64,000 bases of DNA from Candidatus Cloacimonadota bacterium (GTDB taxonomy: Bacteria; Muiribacteriota; UBA6191), in assembly GCA_023954715.1 (NCBI GenBank), contig JAGSHD010000012.1:62001-126000 (forward strand). Direction: 5' to 3'. Position 1 is the first letter of the stretch, and each line of letters begins with the position of its first letter. A program made the translations under genes and the position numbers. Below are positions 9,161 through 17,270 of this stretch, piece by piece. Below the pieces are notes generated by a model. It saw nothing but the letters and a program-made list of their open reading frames with translations. It did not search any database and was not told the DNA's origin.

Positions 9161-9976
9161 ATGGCATACAAAGAGTTTAACGATATAAATATCTTAAAAA
9201 AAGAGATAGACTTTCAAAAGAAAGAAAAGCAAAAAAGCGTTGTTATTCTTTTTATCACAAGTCATTTAGATTTAGCTTATCCATCCGCATTAAAAAGTTT
9301 ATCTAAAAACAATGAAATATCTTTGGTTATTCAAGTTAGAGGTAGTAATATCGGTGAAATGAGTCATCAGTTAGACCCATTAAATCATGACGATAAAGAG
9401 CAATTGATAAAGCATAATATAAACTACTTTTGTAGTTTTGATTACCAAAGAAAAGATTCATTTCAAATCGTAAACAAGCAATCCTTAGAGTTGTTTGGTT
9501 TACAGACTCAAAGTGTATCGGGGTATTTAAAGACCATGTTATCCTTTGTTCAGAGCTTTCAAGTAAATCGGGTGGTCTTTTTAGAAAGGCATGCTCGGCA
9601 ATACTATGCCTTACTAGATTTTGTAAATGAACTAGACATGGATTTAGAACTGTCTTTAATTCAAGAGTCTTTTGCTGAAAACTCATTACGCTTTTTTCAT
9701 GATCATGACTATATATTGAGTAGTTATCCAGAGGAGATAGACTCATTAAGCAGAGTACTTAACTCAGTTATTAAAAACTGTAGAGGAATATCTAAAGACT
9801 TGATTAAAGATAGAATATGCGAACGACTTGAAGATGAAGGATTATTAAAAGTAAGTTGTAGAGTATATGACCCACTGAATGCAGATGGAGAGTTTATCAC
9901 TAAGAGCACTCGTTTTTATCTAACATTAGAAATCGGTGGTCAGCTTTATGTTGATGATCGTTCCTTTATCTTATGA
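9161..9976 (+). CDS. Degenerate pantothenate synthetase (PanC)-like protein
   Basis: A 271-residue protein with no obvious intact enzyme motif. Its layout follows PanC closely. VVILFITSHLDLAYPSALKSL sits where PanC has the PTMGALHEGH nucleotidyl-transfer loop. TQSVSGYLKTMLSFVQSFQV matches the PGHFRGVATVV...LFNIVQP segment, FLERHARQYYALLDF replaces FGEKDYQQLAVI, and LELSLIQESF replaces VEIVGVPTVRE. The second histidine of HxGH and the KMSKS-like basic motif appear lost, so catalytic activity is unlikely. The gene overlaps murI by four bases and follows a bPH-like membrane protein; no panB or panD is near. The homology claim is by eye; a generic Rossmann fold is the alternative. Confidence 0.6.
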   Translation: MAYKEFNDINILKKEIDFQKKEKQKSVVILFITSHLDLAYPSALKSLSKNNEISLVIQVRGSNIGEMSHQLDPLNHDDKEQLIKHNINYFCSFDYQRKDSFQIVNKQSLELFGLQTQSVSGYLKTMLSFVQSFQVNRVVFLERHARQYYALLDFVNELDMDLELSLIQESFAENSLRFFHDHDYILSSYPEEIDSLSRVLNSVIKNCRGISKDLIKDRICERLEDEGLLKVSCRVYDPLNADGEFITKSTRFYLTLEIGGQLYVDDRSFIL

Positions 9977-10779
9977 TTGGTGTATTTGATTCAGGGTTTG
10001 GTGGCTTATCTGTTTTTAAAAAAGTATCGGAACAATTACCTGAGTACAATTTTGTATATTTAGGTGATTCTGAAAGAAACCCTTATGGATCTAGATCCAA
10101 AGAAACGATTTACCAATGGTCAAAACAGGCAGTTGAGTTTTTATTTGAACGAGGGTGTCAGTTAGTCATCATAGCTTGTCATAGCGCTTCAAATAGTGCC
10201 TTAAGACAGCTTCAACAGGAGTATTTACCGTCTTCTCCTTATAAAAACAGAAATATATTAGGAGTTACTATTCCTATTGTTGAAGATGTTGTTCGTTTAG
10301 CAAATAAAAGAGTTGGGGTATTAGCGACAAGAGCTAGTGTAAAGTCCAATCGATTTGTAGAAGAAATATATGATCGAGCTCCTCACTTAGAAGTATTTCA
10401 AGTGGCATCCCCTATGCTAGTTTCTTTAATTGAAGAGGGTTATGCTAAGAGTGCAACTTGTAACTTATTTATAAAAAAGTATTTACGCCCTTTGAAAGAC
10501 AAACAGATTGATTTGTTAGTTCCTGGATGTACACACTTTCCATTGATATTAGAGCAGTTGAGGCAAAAGTCTGGACAGTCTATAAAAGTGTTGGATGCCT
10601 CTCAGATAGTATGTGATAAGTTAAAGATATATTTAGATAAGCATAAAGAGCTTGAGTTTTCACAAGACCAATCGGGCTTTAGAGAGGTATTAACTACCGG
10701 TGAAGTGGGCTTGTTTGAAGAGGTTGGACAACGTTTTTTGAAAACTTCATTTCGTGCAAAACAAGTTAAGCTTTACTAG
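9973..10779 (+). CDS. murI: Glutamate racemase
   Basis: A 268-residue protein, normal length for MurI, which interconverts L- and D-glutamate for peptidoglycan. The N-terminus IGVFDSGFGGLSV carries the catalytic Asp-Ser pair, YLGDSERNPYGSRS is the family YxGDxxxxPYG motif, and GCTHFPLI near residue 178 carries the second catalytic cysteine. The first catalytic cysteine lies in IIACHSASNSAL, where most family members have ACNTASA; a histidine therefore replaces the usual substrate-contacting asparagine. The ATG overlaps the stop of the PanC-like gene in an ATGA arrangement, indicating coupling. Despite the substitution the rest of the active site is intact, so racemase function is likely. Confidence 0.93.
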   Translation: MIGVFDSGFGGLSVFKKVSEQLPEYNFVYLGDSERNPYGSRSKETIYQWSKQAVEFLFERGCQLVIIACHSASNSALRQLQQEYLPSSPYKNRNILGVTIPIVEDVVRLANKRVGVLATRASVKSNRFVEEIYDRAPHLEVFQVASPMLVSLIEEGYAKSATCNLFIKKYLRPLKDKQIDLLVPGCTHFPLILEQLRQKSGQSIKVLDASQIVCDKLKIYLDKHKELEFSQDQSGFREVLTTGEVGLFEEVGQRFLKTSFRAKQVKLY

Positions 10780-10879
10780 AGTTTAACTTGTTTGGTGTGT
10801 ATTGAAATATTCTTGAACTTTAATAGATTTATAGTAATATGTCTCGTTTAATATACTCATAACTTAAAATAAAACTAGA

Positions 10880-11263
10880 ATGATAAAACAAGCAAACAAA
10901 ATACTGGGTTTTTCTTTGATCAACTTTTGGATCTTAGGCTTTTTGTTGCATCTTGGATTTTCATCCTTTTTTCTTTTTTTCTCTGTTGTTGGTATTGAAT
11001 ATGTATATACTCCTAAGCAAGTTAATATTGAATGTACAGCTACTGAAAGTCTCAAAAAAAGCTCTTTAAATCAAGTTAACTCAAGCCTTCTATCTATATC
11101 ATCAATCCATTTCAATCCATGGAGGTTTCTTGGATTAATTGATGATTCTTTTTATAAGTTTCTCTTGTTTTTAAAACAAGTTCAGACAACTTTTTATAGC
11201 ATAAGTTATTGTACTAGAAACTTTTGGAGTTTTGTTCAACGCGGTCCACCAGCGTTGGTTTAA
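10880..11263 (+). CDS. Small membrane or secreted protein, metal-associated by context
   Basis: Unrecognised 127-residue protein. Residues about 8-40 form a long hydrophobic segment (possibly a signal anchor), followed by a Ser/Asn-rich soluble region and a second hydrophobic patch near 95-100. The C-terminus ends in RGPPALV. Small exported proteins ending in an Arg-x-Pro-Pro motif are often found in front of heavy-metal efflux operons, and the next gene is a Met-rich barrel protein of a type seen in copper loci, so a metal-related role is possible. No strong ribosome binding site is seen. A 6-bp stem (CAACGC/GCGTTG, 11238-11258) overlaps its end. It could also be spurious. Confidence 0.5.
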   Translation: MIKQANKILGFSLINFWILGFLLHLGFSSFFLFFSVVGIEYVYTPKQVNIECTATESLKKSSLNQVNSSLLSISSIHFNPWRFLGLIDDSFYKFLLFLKQVQTTFYSISYCTRNFWSFVQRGPPALV

Positions 11264-11519
11264 ATATCAAGAGATCATGATAGGTCTCTATACCCAAATG
11301 TAAATGGTTTTACTGTTTTTTCGGAACAAATAAAACCAACCCCATGTTAATGGGCTTTGTATTTTTCATGTAATTCATCATTAAAGCTTAGCAAGCTTTT
11401 TGGTTTTCCGTATAACGGGAAAAGCAATTATGCATGAGCATCATTTCTAATACAAAGCTATAAACTTGTTTAAACAACAAAATTCACAGTGCCAACTATG
11501 GCAAACAAAAGAGAAGATA

Positions 11520-12515
11520 ATGATAAAATATATAGTAGTTTTTTTAGGTATGATAAATTTTTTAATGGCTCAATGTACACATTGTAAAACAGAATGTAAA
11601 TGTAGCATGAGTAAAGGGCACCACAGAGTAGATAAAAAACTACCCATTAGTTTAATGGGTAATCACATGGACCATGAAGGACAGTGGATGGCAACTGTGA
11701 TGAATATGGACATGAGAATGAGTGGAATTTATAAAGGAAGTGACTTGATAGACATTTCTGATGTTCATAAAACAAAAATGATGGCTCCTTTATCAATGAC
11801 TAATACAATGCAAATGGTGGGTATTATGAAACCAAGTAGCGATCATACTTGGTCTTTGATGGTCAATCGTCAAGACAAAGAAATGCTAATGCAAAATAGA
11901 CTTGGAATGAAGTCTACAAGCTTTTCTAAAGGATTGGGAGATATGACATTGACTTATAATAAAAAAATCACTTCTAATGCAAAAAGAAAAAGCTTTTGGA
12001 CACTAGGCTTATCTATTCCAACAGGTGACACAGACAAGATGTTTAACAACATGAAATTACCATACGGGATGCAATTAGGATCTGGAACTTGGGACTTTAA
12101 ACCATCTTTTACATCAACATCATTTCAAGATAATCACTCCTTTGGTTATAGAATTTCTACTATTATTCGAAATAGTGATAATGATGAAAACTATAGTCTT
12201 GGGAACCGATATGAGGCAGATCTATGGTATGCAATGAACCGAACAGATCGCTTTTCTCCTTCAGTGAGATTAAACTATGTAGATCAAAAAGAAATCGATG
12301 GGGTGGATAGTACTTTAAACATGATGATGTCTCCAATGAATGTGGGAGCAAACTATGCACATAAAAAACTATCTTTGGCTATAGGGTTTAACGCAATTGT
12401 AGATGAGTCAGGTACTATTTCAGTTGAGTATCAATTACCGCTATATCAAAAAATGGGCGGAGTATCTTTAGGCTCTGATTCTATGGTTGTTATTGCATAT
12501 AGACATTTGTTTTAG
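11520..12515 (+). CDS. Met-rich outer-membrane protein of copper loci (transporter/alpha-amylase-annotated family)
   Basis: The start at 11520 is chosen because it gives a signal peptide (IKYIVVFLGMINFLMAQ) and follows GAGAAG; an upstream in-frame ATG at 11466 would add 18 uncharged residues. The mature N-terminus is cysteine-rich (CTHCKTECKC). Next comes PISLMGNHMDHEGQWM, a Met/His-rich block (VMNMDMRMSG), then LSIPTGDTDKM, LPYGMQLGSGTWDF and SLGNRYEADLWYA. This order of motifs is that of a beta-barrel family found next to copper resistance genes and often labelled transporter or alpha-amylase. It ends in phenylalanine like outer-membrane barrels. The methionine and histidine density suggests binding of Cu(I). 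The actual substrate is not known. Confidence 0.75.
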   Translation: MIKYIVVFLGMINFLMAQCTHCKTECKCSMSKGHHRVDKKLPISLMGNHMDHEGQWMATVMNMDMRMSGIYKGSDLIDISDVHKTKMMAPLSMTNTMQMVGIMKPSSDHTWSLMVNRQDKEMLMQNRLGMKSTSFSKGLGDMTLTYNKKITSNAKRKSFWTLGLSIPTGDTDKMFNNMKLPYGMQLGSGTWDFKPSFTSTSFQDNHSFGYRISTIIRNSDNDENYSLGNRYEADLWYAMNRTDRFSPSVRLNYVDQKEIDGVDSTLNMMMSPMNVGANYAHKKLSLAIGFNAIVDESGTISVEYQLPLYQKMGGVSLGSDSMVVIAYRHLF

Positions 12516-12547
12516 ATTGAAATAAATCACTTCACAAAAAAGGTTGA

Positions 12548-12575
12548 AGCTTCTTTTTAGAAGCTCCAGTCTTTT
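12548..12575 (+). terminator. Possible terminator behind the Met-rich barrel gene
   Basis: AGCTTCT and AGAAGCT form a seven-base stem with a short T-rich loop 30 bases after the stop codon, followed by a T-containing tract (CTTTT). The tail is weaker than in the other hairpins of this window. Confidence 0.4.
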
Positions 12576-12587
12576 CGTCTATTAGAT

Positions 12588-12650
12588 AGCTAAACCCATC
12601 CAAGGGCCGTATTACTCGAGCCAATTTAGCTGGTGCTTGTAATAGGGTGG
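12588..12650 (+). ncRNA. Candidate structured RNA with predicted pseudoknot
   Basis: In the 323-base gap before the HDOD gene, several nested pairings can be drawn. P1 is CCATCC (12596-12601) with GGGTGG (12645-12650, one wobble). P2 is TATTAC (12610-12615) with GTAATA (12639-12644), its 3' strand abutting that of P1. Inside is a CCA/TGG hairpin whose loop TTTAGC (12625-12630) is complementary to GCTAAA (12589-12594) just 5' of P1, giving a possible pseudoknot. It is more G+C-rich than its surroundings. It does not match a riboswitch class I can name. It could be a leader of the HDOD/kinase operon or an independent RNA. Strand is assumed from the neighbouring genes. Confidence 0.35.
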
Positions 12651-12838
12651 AGGAGGGCTTATAAGGTTTTCATATTTTTATTTATTTATGACTCAATATT
12701 AAGAAACTACTTAGTTATCAAAAGCGAAGATAATTCTTTAACAAAAGCTGTTAAAAGTCTTGCGTTTAGCTGACGAAACAACTCTCTAAGTGATACAATC
12801 TTTCAACCCTATACTAATAAATTATAATATTTAAGTTT

Positions 12839-13729
12839 ATGCCACTTGATATGTGTATGAGAGATAGTTCCCCCATGGATTTAGAAAAACTTACCGCCGA
12901 AATTGATCATTTATCAACATTACCTGATATTGTTTTTAAAATAATGGAGTTAACAAATGATAAAAACAGTGGAGCAGATGATTTAGTTAAGGTAATCCAA
13001 ACGGATCCAAGTATTACTACAAAAGTATTACGAATGGTGAACGCCCCTTATTATGCTGTAGCTAATGAGATTTATGATGTTAAAAAGGCTATTGTTCGTT
13101 TAGGTTTTCGAGCAATCCGTGAGATTTCATTGACGGTAAGTGTATGTGAACTGTTTAAGTCTAAATCTAATATACATGGCTATAAGCGCTCTGAGTTGTG
13201 GCGGCATTTAGTAGGTGTAGCAATTCTTGCAAAAATGATATCAGAACGCATGAACCTAGCATTGAGTAATCAAGCATTTAGTGCCGGTTTACTTCATGAT
13301 ATTGGTATTATTTTAATGGATCAATATTGTCAAGATGATTTTATAAAGGTAATGCAAAACTCCAGTGAAAATAAAAGATGCGTTTGTGAATGTGAAAAAG
13401 AAGTACTTACTTTTGATCATCAAATGTTGTCTTATGGTGTTTTTGAAAAAAGTGAGATTCCAGATTCTATCGCAGATGTCATGAGATATCATCATCAACC
13501 TCAAAATTCAAAAGAATATGCTGCTTTAAATAGTTTGATTTATATTGCAGATAAATTGTGTAACTCTTTTCAAATTGGTTATGTAGATCACTGTGAGATA
13601 GATAATCCAACTTTTAACTACTGTTTGAATGAGTTAAATATTCGTTCTATAGATGTTAAGGTTTTTGTAGAAGAGTTTCCTGAGTTATTAAATAGCGCCG
13701 TTGAATCGTATACTTCAATATTAAATTGA
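12839..13729 (+). CDS. HDOD-domain signalling protein
   Basis: A 296-residue protein consisting of one HDOD domain. Diagnostic segments are LSTLPDIVFKIMELTND, the VIQTDPSITTKVLRMVNAPY block, KKAIVRLGFRAIREI, FSAGLLHDIGIILMDQY and MRYHHQPQNS. HDOD proteins are HD-superfamily relatives that usually lack phosphodiesterase activity and act as adaptors in signalling. The start may be the ATG at 12875 (MDLEKL), which follows GAGAGATAG; the upstream ATG at 12839 has no clear Shine-Dalgarno. The hybrid histidine kinase begins 16 bases downstream, so the two probably work together. HDOD genes beside receiver or kinase genes are common. Confidence 0.9.
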   Translation: MPLDMCMRDSSPMDLEKLTAEIDHLSTLPDIVFKIMELTNDKNSGADDLVKVIQTDPSITTKVLRMVNAPYYAVANEIYDVKKAIVRLGFRAIREISLTVSVCELFKSKSNIHGYKRSELWRHLVGVAILAKMISERMNLALSNQAFSAGLLHDIGIILMDQYCQDDFIKVMQNSSENKRCVCECEKEVLTFDHQMLSYGVFEKSEIPDSIADVMRYHHQPQNSKEYAALNSLIYIADKLCNSFQIGYVDHCEIDNPTFNYCLNELNIRSIDVKVFVEEFPELLNSAVESYTSILN

Positions 13730-13745
13730 GTAAGTTAGAGGCTTT

Positions 13746-16433
13746 ATGAAGATTAAGAGTTTTATACGTGCATATCAAGATCAAATGCTGCAACAAATCG
13801 ATTTAAAAAAACTCTGTTCTATTTTTAAGAGCTTTGTAGAAGATAATTGCTTGTTAGTCTATTCAGATGAAGGGCAATTTATAACAAAGAGTGATTGTTG
13901 CTTTTCGATAAACTGTGAAGCATTAAACTTAAGTAATACTATCAGTAGTTTAGATAAAGCTTATTCATATATATTGTTAGAAGATGGTTTCGACAAAAGA
14001 AAATATAGCGTCCTATGTATATGTAAATCTCAAGAAAGTCTAGACAAACATAAAGAGAGTATTCAGCATATTATTAAATCAGAGTTTAAGGCTTTATCGC
14101 TTCAAGAGAAGGTAAACTATCTTGAGGCTAAATCTGAGCAAGATAATCACTTGATAGACTCCATTCAAAAGCAATCAAAGGTTATTTCAAAGCAAAATAG
14201 TGAGTATCAGTTTTCATTAGAAACTCACTTTATGCAACTTGAAGATACCATTCAAAACCGTACTTTTGATTTAAAAAATCAGTTAAAAATTATTCAGTTT
14301 AAAAATAAGCTTCTTCAGTTAATTTCTGATGCTAGTTCAGAAAGAGCAGATTTTTTTAATCAGTGTTGTCCATTGGTCAGTAAGTTTATGGATGTGGGGC
14401 GTACTTCGATTTGGGTACATGACAATCGCCTAAAAGAGCTCTCGATTATTTATGGAGATGGGCTAAATCAATCACAAAATATTACTGTAAAAGATAATGT
14501 AGGTTTTGTAGGTAAATGTTTTAAAGGCAAGAAAACTTTTTTAATAAACAATCCATATATGGATGAAGTATTCTTTACTTCCATTGATAAAAAAACTGGA
14601 TATACTACAGAAAATGTTTTAGTGACTCCTATCATGAAAGATAATACTGTCTTGGGAGTCTTGCAATTATTAAATAAGGAGGGAGGATTTGATAAAAAGG
14701 ATTTAGACTTAGCTCAAAGGATTGCTTCAACAATGATTAACCATTTAAAAGTGTATGAGCTTATTGCTTTGGAGAGAGCAGCAAAATATGAACTAGAAGC
14801 ATTGTTATCCACTATACCGGATGTAGTTTATAAGGTATCGAAGGATGGGAAGTTTGAATATGTTAGTAAATCAATCGAAAAATGGGGCTATAGTACTTTA
14901 GATCTGATTGGTAAACATTATTCTATGTTGTTTAAAGAGCCAAAACCAAATAATGTCTCTAGGCAAAATGTTCTTGAAAGCTATCGTAAAAACCCAGAGT
15001 TAATACCAAAAAGTCCACCAAAACTATTTGATGAACGAAGAAGTGATGATCGCTCTACAAAAGAGCTAGAAATTATCATTGAACCAGGGAAGGACCATAA
15101 AGATAAACTCCGAGATATTTTAGGTGAAGTAAGTGCCTCGGGATATTGGGTTTCCAATGAAAGAACATTGCAAAAAGAGTTTAAAGGGACTATAGGGATT
15201 ATCCGTGACATATCCGTTAGAAAGTCCACAGAACAAACATTGGAGAAAACCCGAATGACCTTACTTCAAGCTGAGCGTTTTGCGAGTCTAGGCACTTTGG
15301 CAGCAGGTATAGCCCATGATTTTAATAATTTATTAGGAATTGTGTTGATGGGGATTGAGCTACAAAACTCAAAAGATATTGTACTCACACCAGAGAGAAT
15401 AAAATCTACAAATGATAAGATTATTGATGCTATTACCAAAGCAACCTCATTGACGCAAAGGCTACTTACTATTGCTCGATCCAATGAGCCCAAAGTAGAA
15501 AATTGCTCTTTACAGGATGTGATTGATGAAGTTTTAGATCTGATGGATACTCGACTTAGCTCTAATGGCATAAAGTTTGTTTACAATAATAATTTAAACG
15601 TTGATCAATGTATGATTGATAAAGGACAGTTTAATGATGTTTTAATCAACATTATTACAAACTCTATTCATGCAATTGAAGAACTTGAAATCAATCAAAT
15701 TCGTGAGATTGGCATTGACTTAACGGAGACCACTGGATTTTTTAATATAATGATTTGGGATACAGGGGTTGGGATTGAACAAAAGATTAGAAACCAGATT
15801 TACGACCCGTTTTTTACTACAAAAGATAGAGCTTCACAAAAGGGTACTGGTTTAGGCTTGGCTATGGTTTACGCCTTCATTGAAAACCATTTAGGTGAAA
15901 TTAGTGTAGAAAGTTTTACTAAAGATGAGGGGTATACTCATGCCTTTCAAGGGGCTGCTATTTCTGGTACAATTTTTAACCTAAGCATCCCCAAGTCAGA
16001 CATACTTGAGAATGACAAAGTAGAGGTTAAGTCCATTGAGTCAAACCAAGAAGTGCTGGACTCTGAAATATGGATCTTAGACGATGAAGATACTTTTTTA
16101 GATATGATGCAATTTGGCTTAGAAAATTACGAGTTTACTAATGTGAAGATCTTTTCTCGTGGTCACGATTTATTGAATAGTTTAGATAAAGAAAAAACTC
16201 CAGATTTGATTTTGAGTGATATACATATGCCACCTCCAGGAGGATTAAAGGTTCTTGAAAAAGTTAAAAATACTTTTGGTGATAAGGTTAAAACAATCGC
16301 TGTAACCGGTAAGCTAACAGATGGTTTATTAGATGAGCTAAGCTTGCTTAAAGTAGATAAGACGATGGCGAAACCCTTTTTGGTTAGCACTTTAAAAGAC
16401 GAAATCTATAAGCTTTTTTTAGATAAATTATAA
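13746..16433 (+). CDS. Hybrid sensor histidine kinase (GAF-PAS-HisKA-HATPase-REC)
   Basis: An 895-residue cytoplasmic hybrid kinase. A coiled coil near residues 115-190 leads into a GAF domain (about 195-335, with GFVGKCFKG and PIMKDNTVLGVLQLLN), a PAS domain (about 350-500, LSTIPDVVYKVSKDGKFEYVS, interrupted by a charged insert), the phospho-acceptor H-box LAAGIAHDFNNLLG near 521, the ATPase boxes IITNSIHAIEEL, DTGVGI and GTGLGLAMVYAFI, and a C-terminal receiver (about 775-893) with the acidic pair LDDED, phospho-Asp in LILSDIHMPPPGG and the KPF lysine. No membrane helix is present, so it senses an internal signal through GAF/PAS. It sits 16 bases behind the HDOD gene. Confidence 0.93.
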   Translation: MKIKSFIRAYQDQMLQQIDLKKLCSIFKSFVEDNCLLVYSDEGQFITKSDCCFSINCEALNLSNTISSLDKAYSYILLEDGFDKRKYSVLCICKSQESLDKHKESIQHIIKSEFKALSLQEKVNYLEAKSEQDNHLIDSIQKQSKVISKQNSEYQFSLETHFMQLEDTIQNRTFDLKNQLKIIQFKNKLLQLISDASSERADFFNQCCPLVSKFMDVGRTSIWVHDNRLKELSIIYGDGLNQSQNITVKDNVGFVGKCFKGKKTFLINNPYMDEVFFTSIDKKTGYTTENVLVTPIMKDNTVLGVLQLLNKEGGFDKKDLDLAQRIASTMINHLKVYELIALERAAKYELEALLSTIPDVVYKVSKDGKFEYVSKSIEKWGYSTLDLIGKHYSMLFKEPKPNNVSRQNVLESYRKNPELIPKSPPKLFDERRSDDRSTKELEIIIEPGKDHKDKLRDILGEVSASGYWVSNERTLQKEFKGTIGIIRDISVRKSTEQTLEKTRMTLLQAERFASLGTLAAGIAHDFNNLLGIVLMGIELQNSKDIVLTPERIKSTNDKIIDAITKATSLTQRLLTIARSNEPKVENCSLQDVIDEVLDLMDTRLSSNGIKFVYNNNLNVDQCMIDKGQFNDVLINIITNSIHAIEELEINQIREIGIDLTETTGFFNIMIWDTGVGIEQKIRNQIYDPFFTTKDRASQKGTGLGLAMVYAFIENHLGEISVESFTKDEGYTHAFQGAAISGTIFNLSIPKSDILENDKVEVKSIESNQEVLDSEIWILDDEDTFLDMMQFGLENYEFTNVKIFSRGHDLLNSLDKEKTPDLILSDIHMPPPGGLKVLEKVKNTFGDKVKTIAVTGKLTDGLLDELSLLKVDKTMAKPFLVSTLKDEIYKLFLDKL

Positions 16434-16446
16434 GGTGTTGTAGCAA

Positions 16447-16923
16447 TTGAGTTTTTCTATCATCGCAGCCATCGGCTTAGACAATGAACTTGGTGTAGAC
16501 CAAAAGCTACTATGCCATTTGCCTCAAGATTTAAAGTACTTTAAAAGCAAGACCATTGGTAAAACAGTGATTATGGGATCAAAAACATATAGATCCATCT
16601 CTCATCCTTTGCCCGATCGTAAAAATATTATACTGTCTAACGACCCTAATTTAAAAGTAGAGGGAGTAGAGGTTTTTACTGACTATCAAACTTTGGTCAA
16701 ATCATACACAGATAGTAAAGAAGAGATAATGATTATTGGTGGCTCTCAGATTTATTCACTCTTTTTACCCTTTGTCACAAAATTATATATTACAAAAATT
16801 CATGCAAACTTTTTAGCGGATGTTTTTTTCCCAGATTTTAAAGAGTTTTCTTGTTGTACACATTTAAAATCAATTGTGGATAATGGTTTTAATATAGACT
16901 TTTTAGAGTATAGCAAACCATAG
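16447..16923 (+). CDS. folA: Dihydrofolate reductase
   Basis: A 158-residue DHFR beginning at a TTG codon; no in-frame ATG would keep the conserved first strand (SFSIIAAIGLDNELG). The motifs LCHLPQDLKYFKSKTIGKTV, IMGSKTYRSI and the NADPH-site MIIGGSQIYSLFLP are all in order, followed by LYITKIH. It reduces dihydrofolate to tetrahydrofolate with NADPH. The tryptophan usually found in the W-x-LP motif is replaced by His (CHLP). It follows the hybrid kinase by 13 bases but has no obvious functional tie to it. A flavin-dependent ThyX, which does not generate dihydrofolate, is also in this window. Confidence 0.92.
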   Translation: MSFSIIAAIGLDNELGVDQKLLCHLPQDLKYFKSKTIGKTVIMGSKTYRSISHPLPDRKNIILSNDPNLKVEGVEVFTDYQTLVKSYTDSKEEIMIIGGSQIYSLFLPFVTKLYITKIHANFLADVFFPDFKEFSCCTHLKSIVDNGFNIDFLEYSKP

Positions 16924-16968
16924 TAAGAATAAATTTTTCGTAATCCTATAGTAAATTAGGAGAATAAT

Positions 16969-17256
16969 ATGATGATGTGTATTTTTATGTGTGCTTTGTG
17001 TTGTGTATATGCCTTAGTCTCGTTGGTAAGACACTTTATTGAACAAGGGTCAAAACATGAACAAGTGACCACCTATGATTATATAGATTTAGCATTTGAA
17101 CTTGGGGATTGGCTTGAGGTAGGTGCTTATGTGGTAGAACAGGGGTTATTAATAGCTTTAGAGCTAGTGTGTAATCTTATTGGTCTTGTATTAGAAGGAC
17201 TAGGGGTTATACTAGAGGGCTTAGTACTTTTTTTTGAAGTACTGATTTGCTTTTAA
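16969..17256 (+). CDS. Small hydrophobic membrane protein
   Basis: Unrecognised 95-residue protein. Residues about 1-20 are a Cys/Met-rich hydrophobic helix. A short soluble acidic stretch (about 25-50) is followed by a long hydrophobic, acid-dotted stretch to the end (LLIALELVCNLIGLVLEGLG and onward) with no basic residues. AGGAG lies at ideal distance before the ATG, which strongly supports translation. TCCTA at 16944-16948 can pair with TAGGA of that Shine-Dalgarno, so initiation might be controlled by a small hairpin. The C-terminal half looks like an amphipathic or membrane-inserting helix. Function unknown; a toxin-like or stress membrane peptide is possible but unproven. Confidence 0.7.
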   Translation: MMMCIFMCALCCVYALVSLVRHFIEQGSKHEQVTTYDYIDLAFELGDWLEVGAYVVEQGLLIALELVCNLIGLVLEGLGVILEGLVLFFEVLICF

Positions 17257-17270
17257 CTCCGCTATTGTAT

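Noticed and set aside
9336..9746. 136-codon minus-strand frame
   Set aside because: Antisense to the PanC-like gene, no ribosome binding site, no recognisable motifs.
11238..11258. CAACGC/GCGTTG hairpin as a terminator
   Set aside because: It lies in the last codons of the small protein gene and has no T-run behind it.
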